DNA of 64,000 nucleotides from positions 310,001 through 374,000 of the forward strand of contig JAACJM010000022.1 of the NCBI GenBank assembly GCA_013368315.1, given 5' to 3'. Made by a program: the position numbers and the translations under genes. Under the pieces are notes generated by a model that saw only the letters and a list, made by a program, of their open reading frames with translations, did no database searches and was not told the origin of the DNA. This stretch comes from Tetrapyrgos nigripes (taxonomy: Eukaryota; Basidiomycota; Agaricomycetes; Agaricales; Campanellaceae). Positions 46,763-55,699 of this stretch are shown one piece after another (positions within the stretch are counted from its first letter, which is position 1; every line of letters begins with the position of its first letter).

Positions 46763-47903
46763 TGATACAGCAGGCAAACGCCTGGCCATGCACCCCATCA
46801 TTTTTCACACTTCTAATCAAAGTAGTGCAAACTCACTATATATGCAATTGAACCTATGAATCGTCCAGCTTGTCCACTAGAATGACTCACAAACAGGTAT
46901 CCTTTAAGATGAAAGCTTTCATTTAAGTTTAATCTCAAGTGTTTTACCATAAACACAGTTGGTAACATGCTGATCAAAGCACACTTCGACAATATTATCC
47001 TTCATTTGGGTCTAGTCACTAGACAAACCAGTTCATTTACCAGATTTCTGACTTCGTTTTACTACTCTGACAAGAGATATCTCGTCTGGACTGCAATTGA
47101 TGATGTGTTCAACATGTAATTACAATCCCTGACTCCTACTAATACTCAACAATTACCTATGAACTGCATACAGACTCAGAGGCTTGATGGACCCTAGTAA
47201 ACTACTATACAGTACTTAGCTAATCATGTGGCTGACTATAAAAGTGCACTTCAATTACCTTATCATACAACAACCACTTGCAACTGCCTTCATACAGATA
47301 CAGTGCAATGGCAATACGAGTATTGTTCCTGTGGAAAGCAGTCATCTACAGTTCATCTTCAGTGGGAGGTGTCATACCCCTTGAGCCACTTAACTTCGTT
47401 TTCTCAGTGCTCAGTTTTTACATACCAAATGATCCACTTGTTGTATTGTGCAGTCCTTGCAGAGGTGTACTAAGTCTTCTTCGATTCCAAGCCAGTTGCA
47501 TTCTTCATCTTCATTTAGCACTCAGTTTACACTTCAGAGGTAGCTGCACCTATTCAAGCAGTGTATTACCCAGTTTTGTTTTGTACTTGTTGACGTATCA
47601 CCACAACCAGACACCCATGCATCCCCTCCTCGTCACCCATAATCCTCCCCCTCACATTTTACCTACTTCCTACCACCTTCTGATCCTCTACATCACCTTC
47701 CTTTTACATCCTTTTATCCTTCGTCTCCTATCTGAACTAGTCTCCATCCACTCGAAGTAGTATTCCACCTCGTCTTCACTTCAATCGTCCTTCTTTTACT
47801 TCTTCCTAGATCTATTGTGAGAGCTTTAGCATCTCCTTACCCCTGAACTACACACCTCATCTTGAGTGGAAGGTTGTTGTTGGTTGAGTCATTCGCCTTC
47901 AAC
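46763..47903 (+). mobile_element. R2: 1.14-kb LTR-like repeat with 4-bp TSD
   Basis: It starts TGATACAGCAGGC, like the R1 start TGATACGCC, and ends CGCCTTCAAC. It is flanked by CCGA (46759-46762) and CTGA (47904-47907), a 4-bp duplicate with one C/T change. Removing it rejoins the host LTR (TTCATATCTGAGTTGCC in the 59730-60367 copy). A TATAAAAG box lies near 47240. No credible ORF. Confidence 0.65.
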
Positions 47904-48070
47904 CTGAGTTGCCACAAATCCATTTAGCTCACATTTCCCATTGGATCCCATCTGAGTCATATCAGATACTCATTGGACAGCTCGCATTCATACTTCTCAC
48001 ATTTCTGTTTCATATCTCATAGCACCATGTGCTCCCCTTCCTTTTCTTTCCAAAGGGTTTCCACACAATG
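47904..48070 (+). repeat. Old family B-like LTR, piece 2
   Basis: It matches the middle of the 59730-60367 LTR and ends at CAATG (48066-48070), the target duplicate of B2. Confidence 0.75.
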
Positions 48071-48764
48071 TGTAATACCTATGCTTCCATGCCGCTTTCC
48101 AGTCGTTCCGGACCTTTTCCGATCTTTTATCTTATATTTCTTTTCTCTCTTCCAAAGTTTCATCCCGCTCGTTCCGATACTCTTTCCTATCATTTCATTT
48201 CTAATTCATATCCGAACTCCACTTTTAATCCCCACATTTAATCTCCACCTCGGATCCTATCCGGAAGGCTATGATTTATCTCGGATGCTAACCAGATTGT
48301 CCTTATGCTTTCTCTCCACAGTTTCCACTTCTCTCCACTCGCTCCTCTTAATATCCATGAGCACCATATGCTCCCCTTTCCTTTTCGACATAGGGTTTTC
48401 TCGTGATGATAGCAAATTGAGCGTTTCCCTATTCGCTTCCTTTATTAGTTACATTACCTTTCATTTCCGATCCACTCCTATCAGGTTCCGTTCCTTTCCA
48501 GATTACTACTTAAGCTAGCAACTTTGTAGTAGATAGCTTAAGTCTAAAATTGATTTAGCTGGTCTCCCAATCGTTCCTATCATTCCGACTTAAGACAACT
48601 AGTGAGGTGGTACTCATAGTGCCATTCAACTTAAGTCCTCTGACTTCATTCCTATCCTAACTCTCTTCCGTTCATTCTGGTTCCGTCCGGAACCCTACTC
48701 CACCCTTCTTCCATACTTAAGACTTCCGCCCGGGTCCGTCCCTAGGATCTGCCCGGACTTAACA
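48071..48764 (+). repeat. B2 5' LTR
   Basis: 694 bp, TGTAATACCTATGCTTCC to CCCGGACTTAACA. It contains the shared 36-bp core at 48508-48543. Confidence 0.9.
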
Positions 48765-48797
48765 GTATTTTAGACTTCTCACTCCGTGTTGTCTCTT

Positions 48798-50291
48798 ATG
48801 TCACAACAAGATCAACGCACTCCATCCCCATCCATTCCACCCTCAGTTCCAGAATCTCCATTCAAAAAACCCTTCTACTCCGGACTCTTTAAAAACGTTC
48901 AGGTTCGACAACACCGACATTCCGGTAGTATCTTCACACATCCCAGTCCTTCCAAACCTGGTTCATCCTCGTATCCGGGAATCTTGGATCGACTTGCAGC
49001 ATCGGAACCTATGGATTCGGGTACTGCTACTCAAACTCGTCCGACTAGCACCCATCAACAAATCCGTCAACAACAGCCTCGTCCTCCTCCTCCACCTTCT
49101 CCATCTCCTCTGAGAGGAAACCAACAACAAGGACAGGACGACAATAATGACGATGGTGATGCTGGTCAGGGAGGTCAACCTGGTGGTTCTGGTGATCCTC
49201 CAGATGGCGGTGGAGGCGGTGGAGATCCGTCCTCCGACAATGACAATAATGATGATGATGACGAAAACCACCCAGCACGACAGTTTGTTGCCGCCCTGGA
49301 AAGTTTCAATTCCATCCTGGAAAAGCTCGCTCCGGGCTCTAGCTTGAACGAGAAGACGGAAGTAAAGAAACCCGATACCTTCGATGGTACGGACCCAAAA
49401 AAACTCCATCCTTTCCTCATCCAACTCCAAATCAACCTTCAGAATCGTCCGAATGCCTATGCCACTGATGCCGCCAAAATTAGTTTCGCACTTTCCTATC
49501 TCTCTGGATCCACGCTTGAATTCTTTGAGCCGGATATCCTCAATCCCGACCCATTCGACCCTGCTCCGTGGACTCTCGACTTCAATATTTTCATTAAGGA
49601 GTTGAAGGATAACTTCGGGGTTTTCGATGAGGTTGGAGAAGCCGAGGACCAACTGGAAACCCTTCATATGAAGGATTCCGATAAAGCCGCCAAGTATTGT
49701 GTCCATTTCCAGCAGCTTGCTTTGCAAGTTCCCTGGGACGAAAGCTCTCTTCGACACTTCTTCAAGAAGGGATTGGCTCTGCGTCTCAAGGATGCGCTTT
49801 CCCTCACTATTGAAGAAGAGAAACTTTCCCTCCTTAAAGCCCAAGTCCTCCGTATGGATTCCCACTACTGGCGTCGCCAAGCGGAGAAAAAACGCGAAAA
49901 TTCTTCGGGAGGAAAGGGTAGTTCCGAAGGGAAAGGTTCAGGTGGCGGAAACTCCGGTTCCGGCAAATCCTCGGGTTCCAGTAAAACCAAGACTGGAGCT
50001 TTGCAGGTTAACATCACCCTGACGACTACGACTTCCACATCTTCCGCGTCATCAACTTCCAGCCAACCCTCCAAAAAACCCTGGGCTAGCAAGCTTGGGA
50101 AAGACGGGAAACTGTCTCAGGCCGAGAAGGACTGTCGCAAAAAGAACAATCTCTGTATGTTCTGTGGCGGAAAACACTCAATCGACGATTGTAATAAGCG
50201 TAAGTCGGCTAACGAGGCTCGCAGTCGCGCAGCAAACACGGAAATGCCCGCATCTGAGTCTGGTACTGCTTCTGCGCAGTCCCCAAAATAG
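48798..50291 (+). CDS. gag: Gag of B2, intact
   Basis: I take ATG 48798 (MSQQDQRTPSPSIPPSVPES) as the start; the frame is open a little upstream from a GTG. 497 residues. The N-terminal 150 are Pro/Ser/Gln-rich and then Gly/Asp-rich. The capsid-like core follows: KKPDTFDGTDPKKLHPFLIQ, INLQNRPNAYATDAAKISFA, LDFNIFIKELKDNFGVFDEV and KAAKYCVHFQQLALQVPWDE. A basic Gly/Ser linker leads to the zinc knuckle CMFCGGKHSIDDC near residue 460. It forms the particle and binds element RNA. It ends at TAG 50289-50291 on a candidate frameshift site. Confidence 0.93.
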   Translation: MSQQDQRTPSPSIPPSVPESPFKKPFYSGLFKNVQVRQHRHSGSIFTHPSPSKPGSSSYPGILDRLAASEPMDSGTATQTRPTSTHQQIRQQQPRPPPPPSPSPLRGNQQQGQDDNNDDGDAGQGGQPGGSGDPPDGGGGGGDPSSDNDNNDDDDENHPARQFVAALESFNSILEKLAPGSSLNEKTEVKKPDTFDGTDPKKLHPFLIQLQINLQNRPNAYATDAAKISFALSYLSGSTLEFFEPDILNPDPFDPAPWTLDFNIFIKELKDNFGVFDEVGEAEDQLETLHMKDSDKAAKYCVHFQQLALQVPWDESSLRHFFKKGLALRLKDALSLTIEEEKLSLLKAQVLRMDSHYWRRQAEKKRENSSGGKGSSEGKGSGGGNSGSGKSSGSSKTKTGALQVNITLTTTTSTSSASSTSSQPSKKPWASKLGKDGKLSQAEKDCRKKNNLCMFCGGKHSIDDCNKRKSANEARSRAANTEMPASESGTASAQSPK

Positions 50292-50347
50292 TCCGCAGCT
50301 CTGATGCCTCGGCACGAGATCGGAGTTGCATTGACCGGGATCGTGCC
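50282..50347 (+). promoter_or_regulatory. Candidate -1 ribosomal frameshift signal at the gag stop
   Basis: The heptamer C CCA AAA (50282-50288) directly precedes TAG. Slipping back one base gives CCC AAA ATA GTC, which enters the open pol frame (PKIVRSSDASARD). A stem GGCACGA/TCGTGCC (50311-50317 with 50341-50347) lies downstream; the 22-base spacer is longer than usual. The B1 copy has T CCA AAA instead. Confidence 0.65.
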
Positions 50348-53300
50348 AACCAGGAGGTTACTCTCAATGCTGCTGCTGTTTCCGTTAAATCCCTTGTATT
50401 ACCATTATCTATTCCTTTATCAACGTCTTCTGATTCTTCCGTCTCTTTTCCATCTCTTTTAGACTCTGGCTCCTCTGACTGCTTCATAGACACTCAATAC
50501 GTTTCCGAACATTCCCTACCTACCCATTCCATATCTCCCGTTCGTCTATGCCTTCTTGATGGATCTGTCCCCTGTGTACTTAATAAAATATGCCATCTTT
50601 CCGTTTATTTTCCGGGGGGAGAGCGAATTCCACTTGACTTCTACATCACCAATCTTGACTCAACTTGTAAGGGTGTTCTCGGATATAGTTTCCTTTCCCG
50701 CTACAACCCGTTGGTTGATTGGGTAAAAGGAACCATCGCATTCCGAAAACCCGAACCTGTTGCTGTTCACCCAAGCTCTGGACCTTGTGAGTTGCCTTCA
50801 ACGGCTGACCCGGGTTCTCCGGTTTCCGTACCGCTTCTGGCTTCAAAGCCACCTACTCACTCTAAACCATCAAAACCATCTTGGCTCAACGAACCTCTCT
50901 ATTCCTATCCTTCCGTCACTCAAATGGCTTCTACCATTCAGGATTCCAAAATTTCCATCATCGGAGCAGCAGCTTTCCATCACTGCTGTAAAATAGATCA
51001 GTTGGAACCCATGGTTCTCTGTCTTGTCACAGAACCTGAGGTTTCTGCGAAATCTGCACAGTCAGAACCGAAGGCTCTGCCTGCAGTCCCTGACTATCTC
51101 ACTGATTTTTCCTATGTTTTTGATGAAGGACTTTCGGATAAACTGGCTCTGCACCGTCCCTACGATCTCAAAATCGACTTGATTGAGGGTGCACCTCCAC
51201 CAGTTGCCTGGATCTATCCGGGATCCGATAGGGAACTTGGGGAATTATGGAAATTCGTATACAAACACCTTTCTATGGGGTTTATCAAACCCTCGTCCCC
51301 TCCGTTCGTGGCTCTGGTCCTCTTCGTGAAAAAGAAAAGCGGGGAACTTCGCCTTTGCGTTGATTTCTGTAGCCTCAATGCTATCACGAAAAAGGATAGG
51401 TATCCGCTTCCACTCATTTCCGAGCTTTTAGACACTCCTAGGCGAGCGAAAATTTACACCAAGTTGGATCTCTGTCACGCTTACCACTTGGTCCACATTG
51501 CCGAAGGGGACGAATGGAAAACTGCTTTCCGGACCCGTTATGGATCCTTCGAATGGAAAGTAATGCCTTTCGGTCTTAGCAACGCTCCCGCTGCATTCCA
51601 ATGGTTCATCAATGACATCCTTTCCGATCTCCTTGACGTTACCGTCATCGTCTATCTTGACGACGTCCTCATTTATTCAGACAACAAGGAAGACCATCAG
51701 AAGCACGTACGAGAGGTTTTCCGGCGCCTCCGCCAGCATGGCCTCTTTGTCAATCCCGAAAAATGCTTCTTCTCCATTGATACAGTGGAGTACCTAGGTT
51801 ACATTCTCTCCCCTGAGGGTCTTACGATGGATACAGCCAAAATACGAACGATCCTAGACTGGCCTGTTCCACGGAAAGTCAAGGATGTCCAATCTTTCCT
51901 TGGATTCTGTAAATTTTACAGACGTTTCATATACAACTATTCGGATATTGTCATACCCTTAACCCGTCTCACCCGAAAAGCTTCCCATTGGAATTGGACA
52001 CAAGCATGTCAGAAAGCTTTTGAATATCTTAAACATTCCTTCACTTCCGCTCCGATCCTTGGTCACTGGGTTCCTAATGTTCCCATTATCATCGAAACCA
52101 ACGCTTCCGACTATGCAATAGCTGCAATCCTCTCGCTCCGCTACAATTCCGGAGAAATCCATCCCATTGCTTTCCACTCTCGCACCCTTCAGTCTGCTGA
52201 ACTCAATTACGATGTCCACGACAAGGAATTGCTTGCAATTTTTGAAGCATTCCGTATTTGGCGACACTACCTGGAAGGGTCCGGATCTCCTATCGACGTC
52301 GTCACTGACCATAAAAATCTTGAATATTTTTCAACAACCAAGATTCTTACCAGACGACAAGTCTGATGGTCCGAGTATCTTTCCGCATTCAACCTTATCA
52401 TCCGGTTCCGACCCGGAAAGCTAGGTGCGAAACCAGATTCACTTACTAGACGATGGGACGTCTACCCAAAAGAGGGGGATAGTGGCTACACCAAGATTAA
52501 TCCACAGAATTTCCATCCAGTATTCACTCAGGAACAACTTTCTGAGTCGCTCCGAGCCTCATTCCTGGAAGGCCCAGTACTCCATGCTTCAGTCATCATG
52601 GATATCGAAAAACTCCATTCTACAATCCGGGAATGCTACGCTTCGGATCCGGCCTCAGTAGCTAGCCTCAAACTAGCTGAGGATCTGAACGCTCCCCGAT
52701 GGAGACTTGATGAATCTGGTCTTCTACGATTGGACGACAGGATTTATGTTCCTGCTGGATCCGACCTTCGGCTTCATGTACTACATCAACACCACGATCA
52801 TTCCCTTGCAGGACATTTCGGACAGAACTGGACCCTAGACTTAATCCGACGGCATTATACATGGCCAAAGATTAGGGAATTTGTTCGGGATTATGTCGCT
52901 TCCTTTACAGTCTGTGGGCGTAACAAGCCTCGACGACATCGACCCTATGGTCTTCTCAAACCCCTTCCCATACCAGTCCGGCCTTGGAATTCTATCTCTA
53001 TGGACTTCATCGAGCAATTACCGGATTCCAATGGTTTTACAGCTATTCTGGTGATTGTAGACCGTGCCTCAAAACAAGGAATTTTCATTCCGACCCACAA
53101 CACTATCACCTCGGAACAACTAGCGGAATTATTTGTTATTCACGTCTTCTCCAAGCATGGCGTTCTGAGCCATGTCACTTCTGACCGAGGCTCCAAATTC
53201 GTTTCCCACTTCTTCCAATCTCTCAGAAAGCCTTGGATATGGAACTTCACTTCACTTCGGGTTATCACCCGGAAGCTGACAGACAGACAGAGCGTACTAA

Positions 53301-54075
53301 TCAGACACTCAAGCAGTATATCTGGATCTATTGTTCCTATCAACAGGACAACTGGGATACATTACTTCCCATTGCCGAGTTCGCCTATAACAATGCTCTG
53401 AACGCTTCCACCGGAATCACACCTTTCTTCACTAATAAGGGCTTCCACCCTAATCTCACAATCCATCTGGATTACAATCTCGCTTCCAAGCACGCCCGTC
53501 ACTTTGTTGTCAACCTAGAGGAACTTCACAGTTTCCTTTGGGAAGAGATTTGGGAAGCTCAGAAACGCTACAAGATTCAGGCTGACAAACGACGTCTGGA
53601 TTTACTGGAAATCCCTATCGATTCCGAGGTCTTTGTATCGTCTAAACATATCAAAACTACAAGACCAACTCCGAAGTTTTCTGAAAGGTTTCTTGGTCCA
53701 TTCAAGGTTATCGCCCGTCCTAGCTCCTTATCCTATACGCTTAAGCTCCCCGACTATCTCCACGGTATCCACCCCGTTTTCCATGTCTCCCAACTCGAAC
53801 CCGCTGTGCCCAACACTATCCCAAATCGTATTCTGGATCCGCCAGCTCCAGTTGAGATTGAAGGTGAACTTGAATATGAGATCACTGAAATTCTCGACTC
53901 TAAAGTCGATCGGCACCGCCGGAAATGTCCACTTTTGTATTTGGTACAGTGGTCAGGTTATGAAGGGACAGACGAGGAATTCTCATGGCTTCCAGCAGAT
54001 GAGCTTACAGCTGATGAGGCGATTGAAGAATTTCACAAGAAAAATCTGAAGAAGCCCAGTCCGCTTCCGTTATAA
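50288..54075 (+). pseudogene. pol: Pol of B2: protease, RT, RNase H, integrase, chromodomain
   Basis: It lies in the -1 frame to gag. The protease has PSLLDSGSSDCFIDTQY (about 50451). The RT has [55 protein letters not shown] and VIVYLDDVLIYS. RNase H reads IIETNASDYAIAAILS, where the first Asp is Asn (AAC, 52100-52102). TGA at 52364-52366 replaces the Arg of RRQVRWSEYL. The integrase zinc finger reads ASFTVCGRNK (first Cys lost), the core MDFIEQLPDSNGFTAILVIV, and a 1-base deletion near 53228 breaks the frame before HFTSGYHPEADRQTE. The chromodomain reads YEITEILDSKV with LVQWSGYEGTDEEFSWLP. It stops at 54073-54075. Confidence 0.92.
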
Positions 54076-54321
54076 TTTTTTCTTTTCTTTCGCTACGCTG
54101 TCCTCAACTGAATTTTCAATTCCGGTCTTTCCGACCACTACTCCAATTTCATCACATTTACAATCACAATCTACCTTTAATTAACCATTTCCTTTCGTTA
54201 CGTGTTTTCCTTTAAGCTGATTCTTTTGGCTTTCTTCACACATCATATTTCATTACTTATTTCATTCCTTTCATTCTGTTCTGGGTTCAACTCGCATCAC
54301 ACAATTTTCTCCAAGAAAGTT

Positions 54322-54389
54322 TTGCCCATCCGGGTCTGGTCGAGTAACAAAATACAAAATGCCCATCCGGGTCCGGTCGAGTATCTACA
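54322..54389 (+). repeat. Short direct repeat after B2 pol
   Basis: GCCCATCCGGGTCTGGTCGA and GCCCATCCGGGTCCGGTCGA stand about 40 bases apart, each followed by GTA. B1 has one copy at about 45269. It lies between the convergent pol and antisense gene. Confidence 0.7.
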
Positions 54390-54434
54390 TGCTACATAAA
54401 GTCTGTGTTCAAAGTCCATGCATAGTCCTTTTCC

Positions 54435-55422
54435 CTAATCCGACTTCGGTTTCTTCTTCGACTTCTTTAACCCTCCACTGATAAAATCTGGCAACTGAAG
54501 GAGCCGTTCCTCTATCCCAGACCATTCCTCTTCTTCCACTGACGGGACCGTCAACTGCAACTGTGTACAGGCGGAATCTAACACCTCCCCGATGTGGATG
54601 AGACAACGAAGTTGGGCCATTTGGATTTGGCAGAGGAGGGAGATGTCGGGAATGGCATGTTTCTGACTGGTCAGGTTGCAGGCAGACTTCAGCTTCGTGC
54701 ACTCGGTACACGCAGCCCTACCCTTGCCTTGGGCCTTGCAGGACTTGCCATTGGTGATACACTGGGAACATGGCTATCAAAAAATCTGAGCATAAGAACA
54801 GGAAAAGACGGAAACAACTCACCTCCGGGACCAGGGCACCTTCCTCCATTGTTGAAATGTCAAAGCCCAGCTCGGACTCTTCATCACTCTCCCAGTCCTC
54901 ATCCCGACGCTTCCGCTTCGCCCAGGGACTTTCCACCTCATCATCGGCTTTCCTCTTTCCCTGCGCCTTCTTACTCGGACCTGCCTCGGGTACCACGACC
55001 TCCGGAACATTCTCCACCTTCTTCTTCTTCTCCAGCTTCACCGGCTGACTTCCTTCTTTTTCCTTCGCTTCCTTTTCCTTCGTCCACTTTTCCAACTGCT
55101 TCTTTTCCTTCGCTTCCCACTTCTCCCTCGCCGCCTTCTCAATCTTATCCCTGCTCTCCTTCCAGGCATCCCAAGCGTCCTTCGCATCATCATACGCATC
55201 CTTCAGCTTCCGCGCCGCATCATTTTCTCCACGGATCTGATCCTTCTCCACTTGCTCTGCCCTCCTGGAGACTACTTGCTCTTCATACAGGGGGGAAGTT
55301 TCGAGACGTTCAGGGGCGGCGTTGGTCTTTTCCCATTTGTCCAGGGCTTCGGTGACCTTGCTGGCGACATCGAGAGGGACGTAAGGGGTGGTGGCAGAGG
55401 TGCTGGAAGTAGAGACAGACAT
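54435..55422 (-). CDS. Antisense Zn2Cys6 zinc-cluster protein encoded within B2
   Basis: Two exons on the minus strand: 55422-54823 and 54773-54435, with a 49-nt GT-AG intron (54822-54774). Removal keeps the frame and gives 312 residues without stops. ATG 55422 starts MSVSTSSTSATTPYVPLDVA. Residues about 25-140 are highly charged and probably helical or coiled (ARKLKDAYDDAKDAWDAWKE, KEKKQLEKWTKEKEAKEKEG). A nuclear-signal-like KKAQGKRKADDE and WAKRKRRDEDW follow. Exon 2 opens with CSQCITNGKSC and CTECTKLKSAC: CX2CX6CX8CX2CX6C, the fungal Zn2Cys6 spacing. The tail ends GGLKKSKKKPKSD. It is convergent with pol and would be transcribed from inside the 3' LTR side. A DNA-binding regulator is inferred; capture from a host gene is possible. 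Confidence 0.85.
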
Positions 55423-55699
55423 GAGGAAATTTTGTCGAAGTTGGTTTCAGGGCGTTCCGAAGGCTTGCGCAATTTATAGTTCCAAAATCGTGCACGGACT
55501 ATCTAAATTTTATTTTCATCTTACCTTATTAGGCAACATTCAACTGCACCCATCCCATCTGGTCCTCTTTCCATTCTATTGTTCGATCTAGGGTCCACCC
55601 TTTTTCTATTTTTAGCCACAATTTTTTCAAACTCATTCTCCTTACAGATCCTATGCCTTTCCATGCCTCTCGAGGGCTCGAGGCCTAAGAGGGGGATAC

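Noticed and set aside
47973..48518. Plus-strand 181-codon frame across the B2 5' LTR
   Set aside because: It runs across an LTR boundary and recurs in the 3' LTR; it is not a gene.
48963..49880. Minus-strand frame of about 300 codons opposite the B2 gag
   Set aside because: It is a shadow of the intact gag. Composition is poor and no motif is present, unlike the antisense zinc-cluster gene further downstream.
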